From: Syngnathus acus
Lineage: Eukaryota; Chordata; Actinopteri; Syngnathiformes; Syngnathidae
DNA length: 64,000 nt
Assembly (NCBI RefSeq): GCF_901709675.1
Contig: NC_051091.1
Location: 7,536,967-7,600,966, forward strand
Direction: 5' to 3'
Part shown: one piece after another, positions 46,898 to 60,100 of the stretch
Numbering within the stretch: position 1 is the first letter of the stretch
Layout of the letters: each line of letters opens with the position of its first letter
Notes under the pieces: generated by a model
What the model was told of the DNA's origin: nothing
Databases searched by the model: none
The model's input: the letters and a program-made list of their open reading frames with translations, nothing else
Made by a program: the position numbers and the translations under genes

Positions 46898-49800
46898 CTA
46901 GGCAAATATCTTTGCGATGAACTCCTTGAAACGCTTCGCATACTGCTCCGGATGAACTGTGGAGATTTCTGCTCCCGCCTACACGAAAACAGACAGATTT
47001 GTAAGTATAAATAAGTAGCAGCAGTTGCTTTCCACGACACTGATGCTCACCCCGTGTTTGACAGCCTTGGCCGCGTGAGCCGCTTTCTTCTTGGTGTCGT
47101 ACTGCGTCAGCACATCAATCAGACCCATGAAATACACTTCCCTCCGCGGTGCGCCTACACGGAAGTGAAGGAGGCTCAGCATTTCAGCCTTTGGTGATTG
47201 CGTTTCATCTCCATGTATGATCTCATGCGCCCAGGGCCGGCGTAACGTCATTTTAAAAGGGGCAAAAAGCCCCCTCGGGTCTCACCTACAGCGCTCTCGA
47301 TAGCGTACACGTCCACGTATGGGTCGAACTCCCCCGGGCCCATGGGCTTGAAGGAGTTCATGTAGCCAGCGATGCCTTCAGGTGAGGTGGAGCATGGAAG
47401 CGCAGATTGGCTGCTTTCATCTTGCTCTTCTTCACCATCGGACGACTCGAACTCCTCCTCCTCCCGCTCAGCCTTCTCCACATCATGGATACCCAGCAAG
47501 AGGCTGTAGTCCATGATCTTCATACGCACCAGGAACTGCAGGAAGAGGGCATTCTCGCACTAAGCTGTCATTCATTAAGGTGGAGCCTTAAACTCTTACC
47601 TCAATATCTCTGTTAAGCTTGCCCATGACACTCTCCTTCACTTCATCACACACGTAAATCTTTTGCATGTTGTTCATAAAATCCATGTCTTTATAGGTGG
47701 GAAGCTCCTTGACCTGCAAAGGCAAGGCAGTTTTATTTATAGTGGATTTCATACACAATATAGAATAATAATATATAATAATAATAATAAAGTACAAAAA
47801 AATGACTGTATTTTAAAATAATTTAAAATAGCTATGGGGGTCATATGGCTATGGACAGTTGAACAATAATGTATATGAATTGTTAAAAAAAAAAAATTCG
47901 TGCCTTCAATGTTAAAAAAAAAAACCCACTTTGCTTCATACTCAGTCACTCATATCTAATCGAGCAGTCTGGAGTACGCCACCGCGAGCCGACTGCAACC
48001 ATGGAGCACGCTGTCATTATTAATGCTACAGAATAAGACGAGTTCATCACCTATGCATGAATTTCAATCAGTTCTCACACGTCCTTTCATGCGAAGCTCA
48101 CCTTCTCTTTCAAAGTTGCTACTCGAGACACCAGGGAGCCCTGAGAAAATCAAAGACCACACAACATTTCTCATCCGACTGCAGCTCAATTAGAGCGGAG
48201 GCCTGACTCGCACGTAACTTCACCGAGCTGTTGGCTCATCGCTGACTTTAAATTAATGATGCGTCTAATATTTTAGCGGATCTCCACACCTTGCATCAGG
48301 GCTTACATTTTGACGAGTACAACAGTTGTAAACTTACTGTGAATGGATCTTAGCGAAGCGTACGCATTTTACCTTGAGGTCGTACTTCTTGTGTACATGC
48401 AATCTGTGGCTGAACATGTTCCTCATGACCAACAGGTAGGTATCTTCACTCTCAACCGTGACTCTGTACATAGCCAGGAACTGCGGGAGCAGCGTCGAGC
48501 CGTGAGAGGTGACAACATACTGCATGGGAAGAAAAGCGCAGTGGAATATCGTGTAAGTGGCCGCATTTAGCTAGCGGATAAAAGTAGCTTCAGTGTGCTC
48601 ATCACCTGGTGATACTCCAAAAGGAAGTTGTGCATCTCGGCCACCTCCCCGCTTGAGATTTCTTTGACCGCCAAAGTGCGGTCATATGAGGTCAACAGCA
48701 GGCCTTCGCATCTTCCCTCCTGGTCTTTGAGGGGCGGACTGCGCGCCAGAGACACCTGTTGATGAAAACGTATCCCTTTTACATAGCGCTCTTTAACATG
48801 CAAATGTTTTTGACTGAAATGCAAATCGCTGCAAACAGGACAATTGGGAAATATATTACGGATTTCCTGCGTGATTGAACCTGAGAGTGCATCACATCGT
48901 TCTTATATGTTCTGAGAGGCACAGAAATGCAAATTCCACACCTGACCAAAGCATGGAAATTTAGAGGCGATGCTGGAAACCCTGTACCTGGAAATCCTGG
49001 TCCTCAATGCCAAAGCGCTCACGCAGGTTCCTGAAGACTTGCGGACAGTACTCTTTGAATTTAAACTGACCTGGCAGATTCTCTCTGAAAAGCAAAGCGC
49101 ACAAAAAGAAAGAGAGTAAGTACAAATTTCTCTGGGGTAACATCACACGACAAAACACATTTTGTTGTTCTTCCCCAGACTGTTACACAACCTGGATTCT
49201 TGACTGGATTAAAGGATTATTTAAAGCTACTCATTTTTCCAGACTTGAGGCATGTTGTACTTCTCTGAATGATGGAGAAACTCTCTCGGTTGTTTTTGTT
49301 ACTCGTTCTGAGGTGCTTGATGGTAAATAGTTTGATTGTGAAGTGATGCCGAAGCGGTGTTATGGGATGAAAACAATCACACGAAAGGGGGAAGAGAGGA
49401 CATACGTACTTGTTGAAGAGGTGGTGGTTGACTTTGACTTTGCTGTTGGCTCGGAAGTCATCCGGAAGGAGCATAACCGGCACGGGCACCTGGCTCAGGT
49501 CGTTGATCTGCACACATATTTAGTCAATGCTGAGACTTACAAATACGTATTATTTTCAGCTATCTGTGCAGTGGTTAACTTGTTTGTCCAGTTAACATTC
49601 GTAGACATGCTGGGAGTGCCCTGTGATGTCTGTCTCGCTTTAAATTTGTGTGTAGACGTGGCAAAGTTGTTTTCTACTAAAGTAATTAATTGACAGTAAA
49701 TTTCATCTCAGTACATTTCAGATTTTGCACTTTTTTTTAAAAACTTTTACAGGTACTGTACTTACGTAAGAGAGTTGAATATTTACTTTCATTTTGAACC

Positions 49801-50060
49801 GGTCTTGTTTTTTACGCAATTAGTCAACTATCCTGTAGCTTAGCTATTTAGTTATGAGTATTACTTTGGACACATAGGTATTACGCACACGCACACAGGC
49901 AAGCGGCTCTCGACCACATACGCACCGAGTGGTTGACCCCCCACATGAGCACGCTGGACACGGGCTCCCCTGCTCGGAACACTTCCACTTTCTGCTGCAC
50001 GAAGTGCTTCTTCTTGGTCTTCCGCTTGTGAGGGACGCGTGCTGCGCTCGGAGAGGACAT
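46898..50060 (-). CDS. pip4k2c: Phosphatidylinositol-5-phosphate 4-kinase type 2 gamma
   Basis: Ten exons: 50060-49926, 49507-49410, 49084-48988, 48755-48606, 48519-48373, 48140-48102, 47713-47600, 47535-47286, 47154-47051, 46978-46898. These give 404 aa (human 421). Landmarks: [79 protein letters not shown] (268-278), [27 protein letters not shown] and [20 protein letters not shown]. The family converts PI5P to PI(4,5)P2; the gamma form has low activity and acts in endomembranes and autophagy. MLLPDDF and the [19 protein letters not shown] ending favour gamma over alpha and beta. Odd point: the small exon at 48102-48140 reads SRVATLKEK where mammals have SREASDKEK. An acidic loop ([18 protein letters not shown]) follows the catalytic block. 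Confidence 0.95.
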
Positions 50061-51407
50061 TGGAGAGCACTTTGGCGTGATGCAAGACTCTCTTTGTCAG
50101 TGTGCAGCGGTCACCTCGCGCCGTGTCCTTGCAATTTGCAAAAGTGGGCTGGATGTGAAGTTGTGGATGGATCGACTTCTTGTTGCAGGTTGGTAGCGCT
50201 GTGACGTAACATCCACCTGTTATTGAAAAGATTTGGTTCGGGCTACTCAACAGACATTTTGCTGCGGGCATGCTCGATTTACTAACGAAATACCAATATA
50301 GTTACGGAATTTTCCTTGAATCATGCTTAGAATTAATTTTGTAAAACTAAAGGAAAATCTTTGAAAACTTGGATTTACGTGTATTTGAATGTCACGCAAT
50401 TCTTAACAAAACGTCCTGATAACAGCAGTCACATTTTCATAACTTTAATTAAGTTACTGATGGTCAAATAAGTAAAGACATCTGAAAATAACATATATGA
50501 CATTTGATGACAATGAAACGTAAAAATATGGAATGTTGATGAACAAACAAAATCACAACAACAAACAAACAAACAAACAAACAAAAAATACATTTTAACA
50601 TGGCGCTAATAATACAATCATAGTATATACAAGGATGTATACTGTTGTTGTACCTCAAGGTACAGGGTACTCTAATGGCTCAGCTATCTTTCCAAACTGT
50701 TACTGTAATAATAATAATAATAATAATAATAATGATACTACTCCTACTACTACTACTAATTTATTAAAATATGATTATTAAATATATTATTAGTATTACT
50801 ACATATAAGTCAAGTTACAAGAATACAAAAGGTTTGTTACTTGAGGGTACCATCCCAGTGGTACACTATACACCTATGCTCATAGTAACACAAAAAAATA
50901 AACATAAAATATCCTCATCAGTTATCTTCCAAACCCCATGTTGTTGTTTTTCTCTTGAACCTGCTAATTAGCATTAGCTAATGCCTTAATCATTATTAAT
51001 GAATACAAATACCATAAATAATAGTAAAAAGAACATAAATAAGATCACAAATAGATATTGTACACAATAGCAGTAGTGTAAGAAATACTCATCTTGTATA
51101 AATATCCAATGGGAAATGATATGTGCAGACAAAGAAAGCAATTTACCCAACGGAACAAACATTACACTTGATAAGTGGTAAATGATAAACATAGGATATG
51201 TTTTCAACATAGAACATTTGGCAGGATATGCAAAATGTGTCTGGAGGTCTTTTTATGCAGAAGTGACTGATCAAAACAGTTCATTGTATGTTCCCTAGAG
51301 GGCGCCAATGGTTTGAGTTACACTTGACACCAGACATGGAATTCCTATCGAGACGTCCTTTATCATCTGCCCATGCTGTTCTTTCTTTAGTTCAACATTG
51401 ACCCTCT
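50061..51407. other. pip4k2c upstream / igfbp6 downstream region
   Basis: The pip4k2c promoter should lie near 50065-50300. The rest is AT-rich with an (AAAC)n run at about 50565-50586 and (AAT)n at about 50707-50732. CCCTAGAGGGCGCC near 51294 resembles a CTCF core. No gene is seen. Confidence 0.4.
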
Positions 51408-52373
51408 TCAGCAAGTCAAGCCTTTATGTTTTTGTGATGTCACCGGCATGCCACTCTCATCCACACACCAGCACTGACCGCGTTGTTTCCCTCGAGAGGA
51501 CCAACACTGCGCACAAACAAAACAATATTCTAGATGTGCAAATGCAAACATTCATGTTACACAATCTATAGTACAACTCACCTGCTTCTTTCTGAAGAAG
51601 CCACGTTTGTCACAGTTGGGCATGTAGATATCATGATGGGACTTGAATAAATGGCTATCAAGGCCTCTGATAAGTGTGGTTAGCAGCTTTCGACATGGGG
51701 CCTGTCAGTGGAGAGGAAGTATGACTAATCATTAATGGTCTCCAGAGTGTATAATTATTAGTGAAGATAATAGTTACCTCCGCCGGATTCTCGGTAGGTG
51801 CGGGATCTAAAGGTAGAAACACAACATAATAGACTAGCGAATGTGTTCACACCTAAAATCACTTATTACAAAAATGTCTGGTGAGTTGTAATGAAAAGTG
51901 CTGCTATTTTGGTATTATAATGAGTGCATTAAAAACACTGTTGGTAAACAAAAATCTACCCAGTAGACAAGAGAAGACTTTAGAACCTAAACTAGTAGTT
52001 TGTGATGCATGCACAACCATTAACATTTTCATCCAGGCGCCAAGCCGGAAACATTACCTGCGCTCTGGTTCCTCTCCGTCCAGCTGATGACGCTAATGTT
52101 GCTGCAGACGCCCCTGCCCTCCAGCAGGGTGCGGAGGGGCCGGGGGTCATTCGGCACAGGTGCACAACGCAGACCGCTGGCACAGCTCAGTGTGTAGACC
52201 CCACATGGCTCACCAACGGTCAGAGCAGTGCCATTCAAATCTGCCAGCATGTAGATTTGCGAAGGCTTTCCTTTGCAGCCGGGACATCCTCTGGATGGTG
52301 TAGTTAGCGGCCTTGAGCTGGAAAGAAGTGGCTGCAGGAAAAGCAGCCCAAGCACGTTCACACACAGAAGCAT
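51408..52373 (-). CDS. igfbp6: Insulin-like growth factor binding protein 6
   Basis: Four exons: 52373-52058, 51806-51778, 51701-51582, 51506-51408, giving 187 aa. A signal peptide (MLLCVNVLGLLFLQPLLSSS) is followed by an IGFBP N-domain with CPGC, CGVYTLSCASGLRC and RTLLEGRGVC, a short linker, and a C-terminal thyroglobulin type-1 domain with six cysteines (PCRKLL, PNCDKRGFF, CWSS, QCWCVDESG, LTC). The secreted protein binds IGFs, IGF-II preferentially in mammals. The N-domain here has only six cysteines, fewer than the ten I recall for mammalian IGFBP-6. Linkage with spryd3 (head to head) matches human 12q13.13. Fish carry igfbp6a and igfbp6b; I cannot tell which this is. Confidence 0.9.
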
Positions 52374-52995
52374 CTCGCACTTGAAAGTTGTCCAGGGCCT
52401 TGATTTGTTGACGCTTGTTTTCTCCGAGGACTTCCAAAGCTTCTACGTTTATTCCTACCGTGCTTCGAAAGCTGGATAGCAATTTGCTCAAGCCAAGAAA
52501 TGGTGATAATGAGGCTGACAGATAGCACTGGCAGCAGCTTTTAAAGGGCCAAACCAGAGAGGAGAGGTATGGGAGGGTGCATGATGAAGAATGCTAGTTT
52601 TCCCTCTCATTTCCACACAGCTGAGCACACCCCATTTCTCCTTGTCACACACACATACACGCACACACACACATACACGCTCATACCATTTGCTGTCTGT
52701 CATCTTGAAGTATAGTTGTTTTCTATTCCAACACGAATCAGCAGTGACACCATCGTTTCAATATTGTCATTTGCTCAGTTGAATTTTGTCGGTTATTTTT
52801 TCACCTAGAAAACAAAACAAAAAAAGAGATTGATGTATTCTTTAGTATCTATTTTTGTAAGTAATATAGGATCGAAATAAAAAAGAGGAAAATTCAACTT
52901 TAATTTCAAGTGTATTTTTTTTCCCCCTGAAAAAAATCCCACATCAAGAAATAATTCAAATCATCTGCGCCACAATTATTAGTACTGCCAATGTA

Positions 52996-53029
<34 letters not shown>

Positions 53030-53149
53030 TTGGTCGCATTGTCCTTTTAAACAACGCATTTACACTTCTGGCGCAGTTACACGCGCCTTGAACACGCACG
53101 TACAAAATAATCACGCGTCCGTTTTCTAGTCCGCTGATCTGATTGGCTG
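52374..53149. promoter_or_regulatory. igfbp6-spryd3 divergent promoter interval
   Basis: About 0.8 kb between divergent genes. It contains a TTTTAAAGGG word near 52540, CA-rich microsatellite pieces near 52645-52680, and (ATT)n at about 52998-53028. No coding exon is seen. Confidence 0.4.
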
Positions 53150-53262
53150 CAGAGGCGGAACTTCCGGCAGCACCGGTTGGACAGTGGACACGAAGTGAAA
53201 GACTTCAGCCGCTCCAAATCGGAAGAAAGTCTGAAGAACATCGAGTTACGGCTTGTCAAAGA
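53150..53262 (+). other. Probable non-coding first exon of spryd3
   Basis: The first coding exon starts with an acceptor (CTCTTCAG near 54165) and an in-frame stop before the ATG, so a leader exon is required. GTCAAAGA|GTAAGA gives a good donor at 53262, and the preceding 100 bases are GC-richer than surroundings. Confidence 0.45.
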
Positions 53263-53949
53263 GTAAGAAAGTAGAATACGAAAGCGGGAATATAATAGAT
53301 TTGACTTCAAACTAAGGGATCGATGGGTTGTCAGCGTTTTTATTCACTCAGAGTGGAAGAATAGCAGTTAGCCGGCCAACTGTGTCGTTTTGGTGACTCT
53401 TGTGGTGCGTTTACTGACGTCGTAAATATGTAAACGAAAGTGTCGTTTTACTCGCTGGACATATTGCAACGATTTGAATGATATATTATTGATCACTTGT
53501 CATTTAGTTGCAATGTTACCACGCGTTTGTAACGCATTTGTTTGCGTCCAGTTAATAGTTTGTATTCGATCGATTCAAATATGCGTTGTCGTGCCTAAAA
53601 TAAAACACTCATAGAAACTTTTTGTCCCGTATCTCTAGTTTTCTGATTACATAACTATTAAACAGTGCTCAAAAAAGTTTAATCGTAACCACTTTTCTGA
53701 CTTTGTAAAATCAAGCCCTGTGTGTTTGCGTTGGTTGTTGAACTATGCACTAACATGTTCTCCTACTGACTATAGTTACCTCTTTTTGATCTACTTTCCA
53801 AATCTGTTTAAATGCTTTCTTGAAGTCTAGTCTTGTCTTCTAATGGACTTGTCAGAGCTATTATGTGTCATCATATCATGTATAATTACTGAACTACTTA
53901 TATACAATGTTTTTTTATGTGTTAGCCTCACACAGTGCTACTTTTATAA

Positions 53950-54127
53950 CATGAACAGCATCACCTGTTCTTCCAATGCAAGGCGGTAAGGGTTCAATTT
54001 CCACTCAGTGACAATGTTAATGTTTGTCTGCCTCATTATGAGATGATGACTAGGCCAAGCAGAACAGCAGGGATAGACTAGCTTCCCACAACCATTACCA
54101 AACAAGTGGTATAGAAAGTGGATGGAC
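53950..54127 (+). repeat. SINE-like repeat in spryd3 intron 1
   Basis: A B-box-like GGGTTCAATTTCC near 53990, then CAGGGATAGACTAGCTTCCC and TGGTATAGAAAGTGGATGGA, the usual 3' end of the family. It is a degenerate but nearly full-length copy. Confidence 0.6.
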
Positions 54128-54184
54128 ACTATTCAAATAACCCCATTTGTTTCTTTGCTCTTCAGATTGTGATGATTCTCACAA

Positions 54185-57100
54185 ATGGACGACATCAACC
54201 TCCATTATCGCTTTTTGAACTGGAGAAGGCGAATACGAGAAATTCGTGAAGTACGACCAGTCCGCTACCGAGAGCGTCTGAAAAGAATGCTAAGGGATGG
54301 CGACGTGCTGAGGTAATGTCAACGTGCTTCTGCACTGATTACTTCCACTTTCATTATAAGAATGCCATTTTTGGTTTGTCCCATCATGCATTTGTTTTAT
54401 TTCACACGTCAAAGAGTTCTTTTTGTTTTTGTAAACTCCGCGCAGGTACCAAGGAAACTCGGATGAAGTCGGCTGTTTTGTGGCGGCGAGGCCATTATCA
54501 AAAAGAAATCGCTACTTTGAGGTAAGCGTCAAAGTCATGCTAGAAAAAAAGTCAACGAGTCCACTTGAATTGAATACGTTGATTTCTCTGCTGTGTTTTC
54601 AATTTATTTGCTGTCTGTGATGAAAAATGTTCACCAAACAATGCATAGAAATACACAGTTCCCCTTCAAATTATTTTTTCGACTGTCGACTTTTATTACA
54701 ACTTTCCCGTTTTCTGCTGCTTTGGCTTTGCCAAGGTCTTGGTGGCAGGTATTGTACAATAATATGAAGTCATAATTATGGGCTCGTGACAACGCCTCCT
54801 CTGTGTAGGTATGTAATGGGGTGTGTTGACGGTGCTCTTCTGACAAACGACGAAAAAATTGGCTGCAATTGCGGTGGGGTGTTAGGCCCATAATTAGCGT
54901 CTCTGGGGTGTGTTCGGTAGAAAGAGCTTTCTGCTTTGTAGCGCTGCTGGCCCGCGGGCTCCATCCATCTGCGCTGAAAGTCGACATATCCGCCTTGATT
55001 TCGAGTCTGGGTCAAGGAAGTGCTGTCAGTGAATCAGTTGGGGAAGTTGAGGGTAGAAGTGCAATCGCCCCCGGTGAGAGGTGTGTTCCACAAACTGTCA
55101 CATTTTCCTCTCGACACCTACACATGAGGTAGCTCGTCCGATGATGCCCTTTTTTTTTTTTTTTTATAACAATGAGCTGTCCGGAATTGTCTGTTATTTT
55201 TTTCATGAATGGGCGCGGGTTCCGAACCGTCAGTTTTTTCCCCCCCCCCACTCCCTCGTCTGCAAATTTATAGTATAGAACGTAATCTTTAATGGAAATC
55301 ATCTGTAAATTGTGTAGATCCAAGACAGAGTTTTATGTGGAGAAGACCTTGGGTATTGCTTGTGTGTCTCCACCTGCATGAGTCATCATAATTAAGAAAT
55401 CAATACATTTTCTTAGCGCTAAGCTCGCAAGCGTCGGAAGTGATGTGAATACATCATCCAAGGTCGCATCCAGCCCCTTCAATGATGCGGTTCACCTTTT
55501 ATTTGTTTGCCTTTGGCATCAATCTTTGAACATTTTTACCCGAGCCCACGGACGTGTTTGCTCAGACCAAGCTCTGAACATGAGCGTGCCCGTTGCCATG
55601 GCAGCGGTCTGATTAGAACAGGACAATATGTCTTTATAAAACAAAGAACATTCTGTTTCGCAACGTCAACTTACCTCAGCCTCACTTGCCACGTCGGAAT
55701 CTTAGTCGCTGGCCTTGAAAAATTTATGAGTCAGGGTGTGTGCGTGGACTACATCAAATTTTTTGTCGATCTGAACACATCAAATCACCTTCCAAGTATC
55801 TTTTCCACTAAAATATTTGATTCGCTTTCCCAGATAGATTTGTCAAGCAATAAACGATGAAATATATTGTCAGATTATATAATGTCTTCATATTGCTTAA
55901 ATTGTGTCAAGCAAGAACAGTTTAAGTTTATATATACTAGCTATACGGCTGATATTGAAAAGTTTACACACCCCTGTTGAAATGAGACCAACATAAATTC
56001 TAAATACTTTTCACTATTATTGTGACCTATATAACTTGCAATTTTTAAAACCTTTTTGGAAGAGGAAGTAACAACAAACAACTGTGTTTAATGTGGTTGC
56101 ACAAATGTGCACACCCTCTTGTCACTGCAATGTGGCCGCAGCTTGAATTAGTAATTCACAAACACTCGTTCACAGCCAAGTAGTTATTTTTGCCTCAAAT
56201 TCTGAAAGACACAACTAATCAAACATCAATTCTACAGAACAATCAATTAATCAATTATTGTTCCACTGCATGGGTTCTTTCTCATTTCACATTTGTGCTT
56301 GCTGTCCGTACTGGAGAATGACTGCCTTCTAAGAATTGAACAATATTCCAAGTTGTAATAATTTTAGGAGGCTCCTTGTTTTACTTTCCTTTTTTTTTTT
56401 CTTCTTCAATCCAGGCCCATGATGTGATCCCACTGAAGCTTACCAACATTGTTTTTTTTTATGAGCTTAAATAATGTCTCCTGACATGGCTGTTTATCAA
56501 GTGAGAAGCTCCTCGTTGCGTCAATTTGGCCATAATAATTTGAAGCGTGAAAGATTCTGACTGGATCCAGATGATATTTTTTGGCCGCGTGCTCGATGAC
56601 AAATTCAACTCGTGACGGAGTACGTGCTTCTGCCGACATGGAGCATGGCAGCTGATTGCTGACCATTGTGGCCAGCGTGCTACTGTGTAACTCGCTTCCA
56701 CACTTTAGTGCGTTTGCATTTCGTGTCACTGAGCCAAATAATGCGCCAGCCGCAAAGAAGCCTCCAAAGTCAACACAATGTTGCTAGTTTTATCTCCACT
56801 TTTCTCCTTTGTCCTCAAAAGAGTCTTTTACATTGGGCAGACAAGAAAATGTCTCCAGAAACATTCTTATTGAGGACTCAACTTCGGAGGTCACCCCACC
56901 TTTGATTTATTGGACTCTAGATGCTCATTTTCAGTGGCAGAAGAAACCATGTTGAAACTTGCCGAGCACACCCACCCACCCACGCCAAGCCGGTCTACCG
57001 TGTAGCGATACGCTAACCACACCTTTTAACCTTTTCTGCTTGCATGTGATTCTTTCTTATGACTCACAATGTGGGAGGCGCAGTAACCAAGGGAAGGAAG

Positions 57101-60100
57101 AAGCCATCTGCGTCAGCCGGGTTGGGGGCTTAATCAGCGACGCGACCTCCTCGTAGATCTGATGTCAGTATTTATGGGCCATCTGACAGTTTTGGAAAGA
57201 AAGAAAAAAAAAATCCCTTCTCAGTCTCGAGGGATCTTTGAGGTATCTGTTGAGGTCATGGGAAAGAAATTGAAGTTTCCTCTTTCTGCTCACCCTCCGT
57301 CTGCCAGCAGAGCTCCAGCGAGCGTGTTCGCTTCCACGTAGGAGTCACGTCACATGGCACAGGCCGGTTTCTACCTACTCTGTCACTAGTTTTGATGTAA
57401 GGTGAACATCTCACAAGTTGGGGAAAATGGAATTAAAAAGATATAAGTGAGAAAATCGCCCGCGTCTGCTTACATGGGTTCCGTTGAATCGCCTCAGTTT
57501 TAACACGGCATTTTTCAAGATCATATTTTTCCTGACTTACTGTGGCTTCTTCTAGGTAACAATCGTGGATACAGGAGTGAGGGGCATGATTGCTGTCGGT
57601 TTAGTGCCTCAGCTCTACAAGCTGGACCATCAGCCGGGCTGGCTGCCAAATTCTGTGGCTTTCCATGCAGATGATGGCAAGTACGTGTGACAATTTTTTT
57701 TTTCTTCGAGGTATGCGCAGCATGATTCGTGGTCACGTTAAGGCGCGTAAAAAATTGCAGTTATGTCTGTCTTGCATTGAGGGAACTTAAAGGAACTTTG
57801 ACCTATAAACATACGCGTGACACTTACTGCGCAACATTTTTTCGTACACATTTGCTTTGGTATGCGCTGTGAATTAATGCATATTCAATCTTTGTGTCTC
57901 ACACTTCCCCTTAAAAAGTCTCACAGCGGTGGCAACGGAGAAAAATGAACAGCACAATCTGCTTGCTGGTGCCTTTACATTAGTAGACCTTATCTGCATG
58001 TTTAGTGGCCCAAGCAATCATATAAATTTGTCTCTCCATCTCTGTATTTTTTTAGTTGTGTGTTCATGATTCATTTCTGAAACGAGTATTATCATATTAT
58101 TGCTGAGAGATGTATAAAATAGGTCCCGAACTGGAAGGAATTTGGGGGGCTGATTTAGCAGGATTCAAATCGGGATAACCAATTAATTGGCTGATTAATG
58201 AAAAGGAAAAAAAAGCTGTCCCAAAATCTGCTGACGCTTGACCTAATGTGAAGACTCATTTTCCTTCAGACTGTACAACGGCAACACTGTCGGACAACAG
58301 TTTGGTCCAAATGCTGCAGAGGAGATCGATCGGCTGCGGAATCTCCCTGGAATCTGATGATGGACAGTTGACTGTGTTTTTTACCAAGAATGGTAAAGAA
58401 GTAAGTACACTGTGAACATCTTTGGTTCTGGTTTTTTGACTTCCTCATTCCTGATTTTGAAAAATATTTCAATACGTGTGCAGGTTGGCAGATTGGACGT
58501 GCCGGCGGCCGAGGCTCTCTACCCTGCTGTAGGAATGCATTCGCTGGGCGAGGAAGTGCTGCTGGACCTGCACGCCGAATGGAGGATGGAGGAGGATGAC
58601 GGTCTGATGATAGTGGACAGCCATGAAGACGACTGGGGCCGCCTCCATGACATTAGAGTGTCTGGCACTGTAAGTACCGAAAGTGCAGAAGAACGTTAAT
58701 ATGGATTTTTTATGGCTGAGGACGTATTTTTTACAATAGGAAATAAAGGCTTTGGAGCAATAAAATTTGGGGAACGCAAATTGTTTCATTTCCCTGTAAT
58801 ACATTTTGAATTCAAGTTCCCACTTTTAAATGACAATATTACTGAGTCAATATAGCGGAGAAAAGCCAAATCAGAAGTAAGTGATGGCAAATTCGTATGA
58901 TACAGTCAAATTAATACTCTGGAGAGGTCGTTGACCTTCCTCCATTTTACCAACCCCACCCATTTTGGAGACGTCCAGACTGCAGTGTTGGTGTCTGACT
59001 CAGATGCTGAGGCACATTAAATGTGAGCTCAATTACAGGAAGCAAAGAGAGAATCGCAGCCCAATCACCCTCCAGGCACCAGCAAATACTTTGACGTCTG
59101 CAACACCTTTTCTTCATGCGTGATTTCTACAAATTAGCCCCCTATCATTTTATTAAAGTCATTCTTTTCTACGTCAACATGTGACGGCTAAATTCCTTTC
59201 TACGGTTCTCAGGAAACCTGTTGGGAGAAAAACAAACAAACGGCTTCTCTCCTAATAGCCTCAAGTTATGCAGGGCTTGAACTTGGAAGCTTATCAGGTC
59301 CTATTTCTTTACATATAGTGTCACTTTTTATCTGCAAAAGTTCATTACTCAATTAGTTTGTTGTCTCTTGTTGGTAGTGTAGTAAGTACAAGTAATAAAG
59401 TCAGTGGTTAAACTCGTCTTTTTTTTCTATTCGTAGCATTATGACGTGTTTTGGGACATTTCATCAAGTGTATATTTGAAGTGCTAACATGAGCGTGTTC
59501 TTCCCTCAGCTGCTGGAGTACACGGGCAAAGGGAAGAGCATCGTGGACGTGGGCTTGGCTCAGGCCCTTCGGCCCCTCAACACGCGCTTCCACTACTACG
59601 AGCTGGAGATCACGGACGCCGGCGAGAAGTGTTACATCGCCCTGGGCCTGGCGCGCAAGGTACGAGGCCGTCAGCGTGAGGGTCCGGGGCCTCCCTTCCA
59701 CATGTTTTCATTGTTTCCAGTCGACGTGATGATGGATGAGGGAGGGAAAGAATAAATATTATCTCATTGTGCCCTCACATCTGCGTTTCCGTCCGAGGCG
59801 GGTTGGGTTGTTCCACTTAGATGCTAATCTGCCTCATTAAGGAGAAGAGTGTAGTCACAGTGGAGGAAAGTTAGTTAGGTGTCGTTTGATTGCAAATGAT
59901 TCACATTCTGGAAAGGGAACGAAGACCCGTTGAATGTTTTACACATGATCGAGCAGTTGTGTCATTGGAATAACACATTAGAGAAGAAGCGGGCCTCCGA
60001 TGTGGAGATCTTCTGCCATGTGCTCATTGTTTTCACTTTGCGGCGGCTCACTGACACGCTCGCTCTTTGCTTTGTGCCAGCTGTGTGCAACGCCACTCGC

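Noticed and set aside
54631-55323. Minus-strand frames of 79-118 codons in a spryd3 intron
   Set aside because: No motif or splice pattern; no reason to call a nested gene.
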